From the NCBI GenBank assembly GCA_964640085.1, contig CAZXFA010000010.1:1-64000 (forward strand): 64,000 bases of DNA, read 5' to 3'. Positions 1 to 7,425 of this stretch are shown here, one piece after another (within the stretch, counting starts at the first letter, position 1; each line of letters begins with the position of its first letter). The notes below the pieces were generated by a model. That model saw nothing but the letters and a program-made list of their open reading frames with translations, was not told where the DNA came from and made no database searches. This DNA is from CAZXFA01 sp964640085 (lineage in GTDB: Bacteria > Actinomycetota > UBA4738 > HRBIN12). The translations under genes and the position numbers were made by a program.

Positions 1-1
1 C

Positions 2-577
2 AAGGCGGAGATCGAGAAGACGGACTCCGACTACGACCGTGAGAAGCTCCAGGAGCGTCTGGCGCGCCTGGCCGGCGGGGTCGCGGTGATCAAGGTCGGT
101 GCGGCAACCGAAGTGGAGCTCAAGGAGAAGAAGCACCGGATCGAGGACGCCGTTCAGTCGACGAAGGCGGCCGTGGAAGAGGGCGTCGTGCCCGGTGGCG
201 GCGTGGCGCTCCTCAACGCCCAGGTCACGTTGGACAAGGTCGACGTGGAGGGCGACGAGCTCACCGGCGCCCGGATCGTCCGGAAGGCCCTGGAGGAGCC
301 GCTGAAGCAGATCGCCGAGAACGCGGGGATGGAGGGCGGCGTGGTGGTCGAGAAGGTCCGCGGCCTCGACCTCGGGAACGGCCTGAACGCCGCCACCGCC
401 GAGTACGAGGACATGTTCAAGGCGGGCATCATCGACCCGACCAAGGTCACACGGTCGGCGCTCCAGAACGCCGCTTCGATCGCGGCCCTGTTCCTCACCA
501 CGGAGGCCGTGGTGGCCGAGAAGCCGGAGAAGGAGAAGGCGCCGGCCATGCCGGGCGGCGGCGACATGGACTTCTGA
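2..577 (+). CDS. groEL: Chaperonin GroEL, C-terminal part (5' end outside window)
   Basis: The reading frame is already open at base 2, so only the last ~191 residues of the 60-kDa chaperonin are present. It shows the conserved equatorial-domain segments AGGVAVIKVGAATEVELKEK, VEEGVVPGGGVALL and the late LNAATAEYEDM region. GroEL forms the cytosolic ATP-driven folding chamber. The C-terminus ends PGGGDMDF instead of the Gly-Gly-Met tail of E. coli GroEL, which is common in high-GC Gram-positives. A strong hairpin follows 22 bases after the stop, so this is the end of a transcript. A divergent GroES-like gene lies 6.5 kb downstream. Confidence 0.97.
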   Translation, partial: KAEIEKTDSDYDREKLQERLARLAGGVAVIKVGAATEVELKEKKHRIEDAVQSTKAAVEEGVVPGGGVALLNAQVTLDKVDVEGDELTGARIVRKALEEPLKQIAENAGMEGGVVVEKVRGLDLGNGLNAATAEYEDMFKAGIIDPTKVTRSALQNAASIAALFLTTEAVVAEKPEKEKAPAMPGGGDMDF

Positions 578-599
578 GTCCGGTCTTCCGTTCCGCGTC

Positions 600-630
600 A
601 CCGACGGGGCCCTTCACGGGCCTCGTCGGT
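600..630 (+). terminator. Terminator hairpin after groEL
   Basis: A 13-bp stem (600-612 with 618-630, one G-U pair) closes a TTCAC loop 22 bases after the groEL stop. No T-run follows, as is usual at this GC content. Confidence 0.7.
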
Positions 631-718
631 CTTCCCGCGCCGGCTTGACGCTCCGACCCCGGCGCCGGGAGGATGCCCCGAGGCGGGTGCGACCGGCGTC
701 CGCACGGACGATCGGCAG

Positions 719-2371
719 GTGGGGATGGCGTCGGCGGCCTCCACGGCCCGCACCTACCGCGAGGTCCTCGGCAACGGCTCGCTGCGGCGGGCGATGGGCG
801 CGTTCCTCGGGTTCAACGCGCAGGAGAACGCGATCTGGATCGCGGTCACCCTGTACGCGTACGATCGGGGCGGCCCGGCCACGGCGGGCATGGTGGCCGT
901 CGCACAGCTGATCCCGGCCGCCGCGGTCGCGCCGCTCGGATCCGTGTTCGGCGATCGGATGCGGCGCGACCGGGCGCTCTCGCTCGGCTACGCGGTCCAG
1001 GCGGCCGCAGCGGCCGGACTCGCCTTGACGCTGTGGCTCGCGCCCGCGTTGGTCGTCTACGGCGCCGCGGTGCTGTCGGCGTGCACCGTGAGCCTGACCC
1101 GCCCCGTCCACTACGCGATCCTGCCCGAGCTTTCGGAGACCCCCGAACAGCTGACGGCCTCGAACTCGGTCTCCAGCACCGTGGAGGGGATGGGGATCTT
1201 CCTCGGTCCGGTGCTGAACTCGGTCCTGGTCGCCGTGGAGGGGCCGGGGAGCGTGTGCGCCGCCTTCGCCGTGCTGATGATCCTCGCATCCGTCTTGACG
1301 GCGCGGCTCCGGCTGCTGGGCGTGGCGCAGGAGACGGCGGTAGAGCTGGAGGGCCTGCTCGGGGGGGCCGTGAGCGGCGTCCGGGAGATGCGGCGCGACC
1401 CGCCGGCGGCCCTGTTCACCCTCCTCGGCGGGGCACAGTACTTCCTGCTGGGGATGCTCGACATCTTCTACGCGATGCTCGCGATCGACGTGCTGGAGAT
1501 CGGCGAGGAGGGAGCGGGTGTCCTCGCCGCCGCGGTGGGGGTGGGCTGGCTTCTCGGGGCGGCCGGCACCGCCGTGCTCGTGGGTCGGCGGCGGATGGTC
1601 ATGCCGATCGAGCTCGCGATGGGTGCCACGGCGGGGGCGACGGCGGCCATCGCGCTCGTGGGGACGGTGGGGCCCGCACTCGCGTTCCTGGCCGCGGCGG
1701 GGGCCGCGCAGAGCTTCTTCGCCGTGGCGGCCCGGACCCTCCTCCAGCGCAGCGTCCGCGCCGACCTGCTGGCGCGGGTGTTCGGTCTCCAGGAGGGGCT
1801 GATGATGCTCGGGCTGGCCGGGGGGGCGGCGGTCGCTCCGCTGCTGGTCGCCCTGTTCGGTCGTCGGGGCGCGTTCGTGGCGGCCGGGGCCTTGTTCGTC
1901 CTCCTCGGCGCCGTCGGATACCGGGCGATCCTGGCGCTCGATCGTCGAGCAATCCTTCCCGACCAGGGATGGGTGGCGCTCGTCCGCACGCTCTCGATGT
2001 TCGCGGACCTTCCCCAGCACCTGCTGGAACCGCTCGTGCGGGCGATGACGCCGATCGAGGCGGCGACGGGCGAGTCGATCGTTCGGGAAGGTGAGGCAGG
2101 GGATCGCTTCTACGTCGTCGCGGCGGGCGAGGCGATCGTAACCGCCAGAGGTCGGGACGTCGCACGCCTCGGCCCCGGCGATCACTTCGGCGAGATCGCC
2201 CTGCTGCGCGACGTCCCCAGGACGGCGACCGTGCGTGCGGCGACGGACCTGCGGCTGCTGTCGCTCGACCGCGCCACGTTCCTCGCCGCGGTCGGCGGCT
2301 CGCGAGGCGCGGCTCAGGCGGCCCACGACGAGGTGGAACGCCGACTCGCCCAGCTCGGTCGGAGCAGGTAG
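719..2371 (+). CDS. MFS transporter with C-terminal cyclic-nucleotide-binding domain
   Basis: A 550-residue protein. Residues ~1-410 are a hydrophobic carrier of the major facilitator type (drug-efflux-like MFS_1/MFS_3 pattern). Residues ~425-540 form a cNMP-binding domain with the phosphate-binding cassette HFGEIALLRDVPRTATVRA, including the Glu and Arg that contact the ribose and cyclic phosphate. It is expected in the plasma membrane with the CNB domain in the cytosol, so nucleotide binding may gate transport; this is inference and the substrate is unknown. The start is GTG 719 or ATG 725. I see no clear promoter. Two more genes in the window carry CNB modules. Confidence 0.85.
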   Translation: MGMASAASTARTYREVLGNGSLRRAMGAFLGFNAQENAIWIAVTLYAYDRGGPATAGMVAVAQLIPAAAVAPLGSVFGDRMRRDRALSLGYAVQAAAAAGLALTLWLAPALVVYGAAVLSACTVSLTRPVHYAILPELSETPEQLTASNSVSSTVEGMGIFLGPVLNSVLVAVEGPGSVCAAFAVLMILASVLTARLRLLGVAQETAVELEGLLGGAVSGVREMRRDPPAALFTLLGGAQYFLLGMLDIFYAMLAIDVLEIGEEGAGVLAAAVGVGWLLGAAGTAVLVGRRRMVMPIELAMGATAGATAAIALVGTVGPALAFLAAAGAAQSFFAVAARTLLQRSVRADLLARVFGLQEGLMMLGLAGGAAVAPLLVALFGRRGAFVAAGALFVLLGAVGYRAILALDRRAILPDQGWVALVRTLSMFADLPQHLLEPLVRAMTPIEAATGESIVREGEAGDRFYVVAAGEAIVTARGRDVARLGPGDHFGEIALLRDVPRTATVRAATDLRLLSLDRATFLAAVGGSRGAAQAAHDEVERRLAQLGRSR

Positions 2372-2406
2372 CTCCGGCGCGACCCGCGGTGGGAGGATAG
2401 GGCGGC

Positions 2407-2637
2407 ATGGCGACGGCGCGGCTGCACCTCACGTTCCCCGAGCGGCTCATCTCCGAGCCGGTGATCCACCAGGTCGGTACGGAGTTCGATCTCGTTACGA
2501 ACATCCGGCGGGCCAACATCGAGGAGCGTGGCGGATGGGTGATCCTCGAGGTGGACGGCAACGAGGACGCGATCGCCGCGGCCATCTCCTGGCTGATCGA
2601 GCAGGGGCTCCAGGTCGACCGGATCGGCGACCGATGA
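2407..2637 (+). CDS. NIL-domain protein
   Basis: A 76-residue stand-alone NIL domain: beta strand RLHLTFPERLISEPVIHQV, the N-I-x-x-A-N-I-E core (NIRRANIEE), then GGWVILEVDGNEDAIAAAI and a final LEQGLQV-like helix. In other bacteria this ferredoxin-like fold sits at the C-terminus of the methionine ABC ATPase MetN or beside ferredoxin domains and senses a small ligand or helps sulfur chemistry. Here it stands alone, so its role is open. A GGGAGG ribosome site precedes ATG 2407. Its TGA overlaps the next ATG (ATGA at 2634-2637), so the two genes are translationally coupled. Confidence 0.8.
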   Translation: MATARLHLTFPERLISEPVIHQVGTEFDLVTNIRRANIEERGGWVILEVDGNEDAIAAAISWLIEQGLQVDRIGDR

Positions 2638-3053
2638 TCGGGCGCCGCATCGAGATCCGCTGGCGGGACATGGACGCCTACGGGCACGTGAACAACGCCG
2701 TCTACCTCAACTACTTGGAGGAGGCGCGTGACGCCTGGGTTCAGTCGGTGCTGGGAGGCGTGACGGACACCTGGGACTTCGTGCTGGCCAGGGTGGCGAT
2801 CGACTTCCGGGGCGAGCTGAAGCAGGACGACGGGTGGGTGGTGGTCCGCTGCCGCCTGGGTTCGATCGGACGGGCGAGCGTGCGGACCCGGGAGGAGATC
2901 GTGAAGCCGGACGGTACGGTCTCCGCGATCGCCGAGTCCATCGTGGTGCCACGGGATCCGACCACCGGCGGGTCCCGCCCGCTCACCGACGAGGAACGTG
3001 CCGCCCTGGAGGGCGAGCTGGCGCTCGACGCCGCGCTCCCGGATGCTCCCTAG
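2634..3053 (+). CDS. Acyl-CoA thioesterase, 4HBT hotdog fold
   Basis: A 139-residue hotdog-fold protein of the YbgC/FcbC type. The N-terminal signature RWRDMDAYGHVNNAVYLNYL carries the catalytic Asp (D12/D14 region) and the H-V-N-N turn. These enzymes hydrolyse acyl-CoA or hydroxybenzoyl-CoA thioesters in the cytosol as dimers or tetramers; the specificity cannot be read from the sequence. The start at ATG 2634 overlaps the stop of the NIL-domain gene by four bases. Length is normal for the family. Confidence 0.88.
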   Translation: MIGRRIEIRWRDMDAYGHVNNAVYLNYLEEARDAWVQSVLGGVTDTWDFVLARVAIDFRGELKQDDGWVVVRCRLGSIGRASVRTREEIVKPDGTVSAIAESIVVPRDPTTGGSRPLTDEERAALEGELALDAALPDAP

Positions 3054-3084
3054 GCGTCGCGGTCGGGCGCCCGCCGCGCTGCGG

Positions 3085-3090
3085 TACCCT
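3085..3090 (+). promoter_or_regulatory. Leaderless-type -10 (TACCCT)
   Basis: TACCCT ends 8 nt before ATG 3099, which would place transcription start at or next to the start codon. The following gene has no ribosome-binding site. Confidence 0.55.
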
Positions 3091-3098
3091 GCCGCCTC

Positions 3099-3308
3099 AT
3101 GCTGGGTGAACGCGAGGCGCGGGTCGTCGAGGTGAAGCCGTGGGACGTTCACGGCGTCGGATACCTGGACGTGACGGTCGCCTACGAGGACGGGACGTCG
3201 GAGACGGCCCGCCTCGGCCCGGAGAGCGCGCCAGAGGGCCTGCGGACCGGAGACCGGGTCCGCGTCAGTCGCGCCGTGAACATGATCGTGGCGATCAGGA
3301 GGTCGTGA
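3099..3308 (+). CDS. Conserved small protein of unknown function
   Basis: A 69-residue soluble protein, mostly beta-strand by pattern (EARVVEVKPWDVHGVGYLDV, then a GDRVRVSRAVNMIVAI ending). I do not recognise a named family. The compact all-beta pattern with a late G-D-R-V-R-V turn resembles a small SH3/OB-like barrel, which is only a guess. A leaderless -10 lies just upstream. Its TGA overlaps the ATG of the next gene (ATG at 3308), so the two are probably co-translated. Confidence 0.7.
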   Translation: MLGEREARVVEVKPWDVHGVGYLDVTVAYEDGTSETARLGPESAPEGLRTGDRVRVSRAVNMIVAIRRS

Positions 3309-3502
3309 TGTTCACGTGGACCTACCTCGATCAGACAGGTCAGGAGCTCGGGCGCTCGCCGCGCTTCGCCGACTCCGAGTCGGCCGAGAGGTGGATCGGG
3401 ATCTCGTGGCGCGACCTGCACGAGAGCGGGATCGAGGAGGTCGTCCTGTTCGACCACGCCCGCGGCTGCGCCGTCTACCGGATGGGGCTCGCCCCCGAGT
3501 AG
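3308..3502 (+). CDS. Small conserved hypothetical protein
   Basis: A 64-residue acidic protein with two Trp-rich stretches (FTWTYLDQTGQELGRSPRF and RWIGISWRDLHESGIEEV). It resembles the many ~65-residue actinobacterial proteins with a D-S-E-x-A-x-x-W-I-G core and no known function. The ATG at 3308 shares its first base with the last base of the preceding stop (TGATG), so expression is probably coupled to that gene. It ends six bases before the convergent gene at 3509. Confidence 0.7.
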   Translation: MFTWTYLDQTGQELGRSPRFADSESAERWIGISWRDLHESGIEEVVLFDHARGCAVYRMGLAPE

Positions 3503-3508
3503 ACGGCG

Positions 3509-4039
3509 CTAGGAGGTCGTGGGACCCTGCTCCCGGACCTTCTCGACGTGCGTGAGCGCTTCCCGCAGGTCCCGGAGCCATTCGTCCTGCTTCTCGGCCA
3601 CCAGGCGGACGCACCAGGCGAGCGCGTGGCTGCGAGAGCGCGCGACCCCGGCGTCGACCAGCGTGTCGAGCACCCGGCGCTCGGCCATCCGCAGGCGGGT
3701 CATCGCGGGAACGCTCACCGTGGTGAAGAGCTTGGTCACGTCGCCGCACCGGGCGCCCCACGACACGTGCCGGCCGAACCGATGCTGGGCCTCCTGGGCG
3801 ATCCGGATCCTTCGTTGCCGGGTGTCCTCGCGGAACCCGTCGACCCGGGCCAGTCGGGCGGCGGCGACCTCTTCGGGGGGGGAGCCCTCGGGCATCTCGG
3901 GGTCGGGGAGGGTCCCGACCACCAGGATCTCGTCCCTGTCGACGCTGACATCGGGATGGGCGGCGAACCAATCGCCTGGCAGCCGGCCCGCGAACCAACC
4001 TCGGATCTCCTCGGGCGCGTCGGGTGTCGACCGGGGCAT
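3509..4039 (-). CDS. Putative ribbon-helix-helix type regulator
   Basis: A 176-residue protein with two parts: an N-terminal ~75 residues with an E-I-R-G-W-F-A-G-R-L-P start, and a C-terminal part around VTKLFTTVSVPAMTRLRMAE and LVDAGVARSRSHALAWCVRL. The latter looks like the beta strand and two helices of an Arc/MetJ-type DNA-binding fold as found in actinobacterial proteins. The start at 4039 is supported by a leaderless promoter immediately upstream. A palindrome, ATGTCA-G-TGACAT, spans the start codon, so autoregulation is plausible. The family assignment is tentative. Confidence 0.6.
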   Translation of the reverse strand: MPRSTPDAPEEIRGWFAGRLPGDWFAAHPDVSVDRDEILVVGTLPDPEMPEGSPPEEVAAARLARVDGFREDTRQRRIRIAQEAQHRFGRHVSWGARCGDVTKLFTTVSVPAMTRLRMAERRVLDTLVDAGVARSRSHALAWCVRLVAEKQDEWLRDLREALTHVEKVREQGPTTS

Positions 4040-4074
4040 GTCAGTGACATTACATCATTACAGCACGACGTCAA
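4038..4074 (-). promoter_or_regulatory. Leaderless promoter with overlapping palindrome
   Basis: On the minus strand TTGACG (4069-4074), a 16-nt spacer and TAATGT (4047-4052) lie 7 nt before ATG 4039. The palindrome ATGTCAGTGACAT (4038-4050) covers the -10 end and the start codon, a good operator position. Confidence 0.6.
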
Positions 4075-4117
4075 GGGGGCGTGACCCACCATCCCCGGGG
4101 CGCGTCTCGAGGGCCGC

Positions 4118-4123
4118 TAGGCT
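4118..4123 (+). promoter_or_regulatory. Leaderless-type -10 (TAGGCT)
   Basis: TAGGCT lies 7 nt before ATG 4131. No -35 or ribosome site is evident. Confidence 0.5.
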
Positions 4124-4130
4124 GAGCGGG

Positions 4131-5015
4131 ATGACGATCGTCCGGACGTCGGGTCTGCGCAAGACCTACGGCGAGACCGTGGCGCTGGACGAGGTCGACC
4201 TGGCGGTGGAGCCCGGGAGCATCTACGGGCTCGTGGGGCCAAACGGTGCGGGCAAGAGCACGCTCATCGGGATCCTCGGAGGCCTGCGCGGCCCGACGGC
4301 CGGGCAGGTGGTGGTGGAGGTGGAGCGGCAGCGGACGGCGGTGATGCCCGACTCCCCGCTGTTCGACCCTTGGCTCTCCGCTCGGGAGGTCGTAGACCTG
4401 GCCAGGACGATGGTGAGCCCGGCCATCCCGGACGACGTGGTCGCCGACTCCCTGGCGCTGGCGGGCCTGGGCGATGTCGCTGATCGGCGTGTGGGGGGCT
4501 TCTCGCGCGGCATGCTCCAGCGTCTGGGGATCGCGGCCACGATCGTCGCCGATCCCCATCTCCTGATGCTGGACGAGCCGGCGGCGGCGCTGGATCCGCT
4601 CGGGCGGTACGAGGTGCTGGAGCTCGTCCGCCGACTCTCCGGACGCTGCACCATCCTGTTCTCGAGCCACATCCTGGCCGACGTCCAGCGGGTCTGCGAC
4701 ACGGTCGGCGTGCTACGGGCCGGACGCCTGCTGTACCAAGGTCCCCTCGACGTCCTGCTGACCGAGCGCACGCATCCCGCCTGCCTCGTCCGGGTTCGCC
4801 CACCGCTCGAGCCCGTGGTGGCGACCCTGCGTGCGCAGCCGTGGGCCCGCGACGTCTCCGATGCCGGGCATGGCGTGCTGCGCGTGACCGTTTCGAGCGT
4901 GTCGGAGGCCGAGCGGGGGATCGCCGATGCCCTGGCTCGATCCGGGGCACGGGTCGTGAGCATCGAGCCCGAGGTGGCGGATCTGGAGTCGGTGTTCCTG
5001 GAGCTCACGTCGTGA
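4131..5015 (+). CDS. ABC transporter ATP-binding protein (ABC-2 type)
   Basis: A 294-residue ATPase. Walker A is GPNGAGKST, the signature region is GGFSRGMLQRLGIA (a degenerate LSGGQ, usual in CcmA/DrrA-type exporters), Walker B is LLMLDEP and the H-loop is in LFSSHILADVQRV. The last ~90 residues form the small C-terminal domain seen in ABC-2 exporters, ending in the DLESVFLELT motif. It powers the permease encoded next (5012), whose GTG overlaps its TGA by four bases. The substrate is unknown; drug, lipid or bacteriocin export are typical for the class. Confidence 0.93.
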   Translation: MTIVRTSGLRKTYGETVALDEVDLAVEPGSIYGLVGPNGAGKSTLIGILGGLRGPTAGQVVVEVERQRTAVMPDSPLFDPWLSAREVVDLARTMVSPAIPDDVVADSLALAGLGDVADRRVGGFSRGMLQRLGIAATIVADPHLLMLDEPAAALDPLGRYEVLELVRRLSGRCTILFSSHILADVQRVCDTVGVLRAGRLLYQGPLDVLLTERTHPACLVRVRPPLEPVVATLRAQPWARDVSDAGHGVLRVTVSSVSEAERGIADALARSGARVVSIEPEVADLESVFLELTS

Positions 5016-5761
5016 ACCTGTGGCGCCTGGAGCGGCTGCGTCTGTTCCGGACCCTGCGCTGGTTAGGACTGCTCGCTTCCTTCTTGGTCTTCGGCGTGGG
5101 CATGCCGATCCTCACGCGGTACCAGGAGGCGTTGTTCCGCAACGTGGGAGGTGACGTGCGGGTGATCGCACCCGATCCGACGCCGCCGCAGGCGATCGCC
5201 GCCTACCTCTCGAACGCGATGCAGGTCGGGCTCCTCGTCTCAGTGCTGCTGGCGGCCGGCTCGCTCGCATTCGACGCGAAGCCGGAGTGGGCCGCGTTCC
5301 TGCGTACCCGCGCGCCATCGCTCTGGTCGCTCCTGATCCCCAAGTACGCGACGAACGCCCTCGCGGTGGCGGCCGCGTACCTCACGGGGCTGATCGCAGC
5401 GTGGATCGGGACGTCGATGCTGATCGGTTCGGTGCGGTGGACGGCCCTGGTCGTGGGCGGTGCCTACGGGGCCCTGTACCTGGCGTTCGCGATGGCCGCC
5501 GTAGCGTTCGCGAGCGGTCTGGCGCGCAGCGTGATCGGGACGGGAGGGCTCGCCCTGGCGATCCTGATCGCGCTCCCGATCATCGGGGAGGTGCTGCCCG
5601 GCGTGGCCGACTGGCTCCCGAGCGCGCTGGTCGGTTCCCCGACCGCGATCGCCGACGGCGAAGCGCCATCCGCGTTCCTGGAGGCCACGCTCGCCACCGC
5701 GGTGCTCACCCCGTCGCTGCTGTGGGGCTCGGTGCGGCGCCTGGCGCACCGCGAGGTCTGA
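5012..5761 (+). CDS. ABC-2 type permease
   Basis: A 249-residue membrane protein with about six hydrophobic segments (for example LLASFLVFGVGMPIL near residue 15 and ALAILIALPIIGEVLPGV near residue 185) and a short cytosolic N-terminus NLWRLERLRLFRTLRW, a common start in ABC-2 permeases. It starts with GTG 5012 inside the stop of the ATPase gene, so the two subunits are co-translated as a two-gene exporter. The gene ends nine bases before the convergent YHS gene. Confidence 0.85.
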   Translation: MNLWRLERLRLFRTLRWLGLLASFLVFGVGMPILTRYQEALFRNVGGDVRVIAPDPTPPQAIAAYLSNAMQVGLLVSVLLAAGSLAFDAKPEWAAFLRTRAPSLWSLLIPKYATNALAVAAAYLTGLIAAWIGTSMLIGSVRWTALVVGGAYGALYLAFAMAAVAFASGLARSVIGTGGLALAILIALPIIGEVLPGVADWLPSALVGSPTAIADGEAPSAFLEATLATAVLTPSLLWGSVRRLAHREV

Positions 5762-5770
5762 GGATGGGGC

Positions 5771-5914
5771 TCAGCTGACGTAGGACGAGGGATCCTCGGC
5801 GAAGTCCTCCAGGCACCCCTTCGAGCAGAAGTAGTAGGTCGTGCCCTCGTGCTCGGTCTTCCACTCCGCCGTACCTGGATCCACCTCCATACCGCACACC
5901 GGGTCGATCTCCAT
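5771..5914 (-). CDS. YHS-domain protein, 47 residues
   Basis: A very short gene reading MEIDPVCGMEVDPG, then TTYYFCSKGCLEDFAEDP. This is the classical YHS metal-binding module with D-P-V-C-G-M and F-C-S-x-x-C, normally found on heavy-metal ATPases or oxygenases and here free-standing. The Cys residues at 7, 30 and 34 could bind copper or iron. A GGAGGA ribosome site lies just upstream of the ATG at 5914. It is convergent with the ABC permease. Confidence 0.88.
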   Translation of the reverse strand: MEIDPVCGMEVDPGTAEWKTEHEGTTYYFCSKGCLEDFAEDPSSYVS

Positions 5915-6015
5915 CTGGCCTCCTCCGTGGGTCGCGGCGGCCAGGATACGCTCGACCCCGGCCCAGGCGGGTGGAAGGATGGGTCGAACGTCATCCGGCC
6001 ACCGACGGAGGATCG

Positions 6016-6591
6016 ATGAGGCGGGCGAACGGATCGGCGCGGCCTTCCTTCGGGCCGGGCCTGATGATCGTCGGGGGTTCGCTGGCCGGGCTGGGATCCT
6101 TCCTGGCCTGGGCGAAGCTCGAGGCGGGACCGGACTCGGCGACGGCCAAGGGCGTCGACGGGAGCGACGGCTACGTGACGCTGGTCGCGGGGCTGGTGAT
6201 CGTGGTGTGCGGGTTGGTGTCGGTCGCCCGACCCCGGCGCTCGCTGGCCATCCTGGCGATCGTAGGGGGCATCGGGGCCGCCGGCATCGGCCTGTACGAC
6301 GCCGTGACCGCCGAGGACAGCGCGATCGATGCGCTGGCCTCGGAGCTCGCCGGCGGGTTCGGGGTGAGCGAGTCCCAGGCGACGGCCCTGCTCCGCGAGG
6401 CGGTGGACCAAGGCCTGGTGAGCATCACGCTCCGGTACGGGATCTACCTCGTGATCGGCGGGGGCGCCCTCGGGATCGTCGGTGGTGCGGTCCAGATGGC
6501 GCGGCGGGACGTTCCCGCGGCGCCGTCGTCCACGCCGCACTTCGGAATGGCCGACCTCCCGCCGGCGCCGCCCCACCCGCCCGATCGATGA
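6016..6591 (+). CDS. Hypothetical membrane protein (four predicted TM segments)
   Basis: A 191-residue protein with a short basic N-terminus and about four hydrophobic segments: LMIVGGSLAGLGSFLAW, VTLVAGLVIVVCGLVSV, LAILAIVGGIGAAGIGLYD and YGIYLVIGGGALGIVGG. This is the layout of small actinobacterial integral membrane proteins of unknown function. ATG 6016 is chosen because GGAGG lies five bases upstream. The C-terminus is Pro-rich (LPPAPPHPPDR). It overlaps the next start by four bases, so it forms a two-gene unit with the YjbQ-like gene. Confidence 0.75.
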   Translation: MRRANGSARPSFGPGLMIVGGSLAGLGSFLAWAKLEAGPDSATAKGVDGSDGYVTLVAGLVIVVCGLVSVARPRRSLAILAIVGGIGAAGIGLYDAVTAEDSAIDALASELAGGFGVSESQATALLREAVDQGLVSITLRYGIYLVIGGGALGIVGGAVQMARRDVPAAPSSTPHFGMADLPPAPPHPPDR

Positions 6592-6992
6592 GGTCGCAGG
6601 AGCTCATCCTCGATACTGGTGGCCGCCGGGTCGTCGACGTCACCGATCGGGTCCGTGCCTTCGCCGCCGGAGTCGCCGGCGACGGGCTCGTGCACGTGTT
6701 CCTCCCGCACGCGACGGCGGGACTCGCCTTGATGGAGACCGGGGCGGGCTCGGAGGGCGACCTGGAGGAGCTGCTCGAGCGGATCCTCCCGCGGGACGAT
6801 CGCTACGCACACCGGCACGGGTCGGTGGGACACGGCGGCGACCACCTCCTGCCGGTCGTCGTCTCGCCCTCCCTGGTCCTGGTCGCCGAGGGTGGGGACC
6901 TGCTGCTCGGGACGTGGCAGCGGATCGTGGTCGTGGATCCCAACCGCGAGAACGACCGCCGTCGGCTCCGCCTCTCGTTCCTGCCGGGATGA
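6588..6992 (+). CDS. YjbQ/UPF0047 family protein (secondary thiamine-phosphate synthase type)
   Basis: A 134-residue protein of the UPF0047 family. Conserved points are V-F-L-P-H-A-T-A-G-L at residues ~40-50, the acidic LLERILPRDDRYAHR, and GSVGHGGDHLLPVVV followed by GTWQRIVVVDPN. The His and Asp residues form the metal/anion pocket in solved structures. The E. coli homologue has a weak thiamine-phosphate synthase activity; the real role is unclear. The start ATG 6588 lies in the stop of the upstream membrane gene. Confidence 0.88.
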   Translation: MRSQELILDTGGRRVVDVTDRVRAFAAGVAGDGLVHVFLPHATAGLALMETGAGSEGDLEELLERILPRDDRYAHRHGSVGHGGDHLLPVVVSPSLVLVAEGGDLLLGTWQRIVVVDPNRENDRRRLRLSFLPG

Positions 6993-7006
6993 GTCCGCGG
7001 CGCCCT

Positions 7007-7369
7007 CTACAGGTACTGGCCCGGCTGCCGCTCCCCATCCTCCGCCGGGGACGCCACCGCCTGGACGTCGCGCTCGCGGAGGAGGAGGAACTCGCGGCCC
7101 TCGAGCTCTATCTCGAGCCCGGCCTGGGGAAGGAACAGGATCCGGTCCCCGACCTTCACGGTCCGCACGTCGGGGCCGACGAGCGCCACCGGGGCCCAGA
7201 CGCACCGCCTCGGCGCGGCGGAGGCCGTCGCCGGGATCAGCAACCCGCCTCGGGTCTTCCGCTCCCCGTCCTCCGGGTGCTCGACGACGATGCGGTCGCC
7301 GGTGAGCCGGACCTCCTCCTTCCGCCGGCGCGTGCGACGGGGCCTCGAGGTGGATGCGGGCTTGGCCAT
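7007..7369 (-). CDS. Divergent GroES-like co-chaperonin
   Basis: A 120-residue protein whose core follows GroES: R-L-T-G-D-R-I-V-V-E, the mobile-loop region ERKTRGGLLIPATA, VKVGDRILFLPQAGLEIELE and a final EFLLLRERDVQAV. Compared with the usual ~95 residues it has a basic N-terminal extension (RPRRTRRRKEEV) and an extra C-terminal tail, and the roof-loop region (RRCVWAPVALVG) is altered. It could cap GroEL or another chaperonin, or serve something else. ATG 7369 is chosen; an upstream in-frame start at 7417 would add 16 residues. It is far from groEL, which suggests a second, specialised copy. Confidence 0.75.
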   Translation of the reverse strand: MAKPASTSRPRRTRRRKEEVRLTGDRIVVEHPEDGERKTRGGLLIPATASAAPRRCVWAPVALVGPDVRTVKVGDRILFLPQAGLEIELEGREFLLLRERDVQAVASPAEDGERQPGQYL

Positions 7370-7411
7370 CGTCGCGATTCTCGCACGCGCGTCGGTCATC
7401 CACCCACCGGG

Positions 7412-7417
7412 TAGCAT
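7412..7417 (+). promoter_or_regulatory. Leaderless-type -10 (TAGCAT)
   Basis: TAGCAT ends 8 nt before GTG 7426, supporting that start for the PrmC-like gene. Confidence 0.5.
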
Positions 7418-7425
7418 GCTCGCCC

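Noticed and set aside
614..2326. A 570-codon minus-strand open frame opposite the MFS-CNB gene
   Set aside because: Low-complexity Arg/Gly/His composition with no motif, fully covered by a clear gene on the plus strand.
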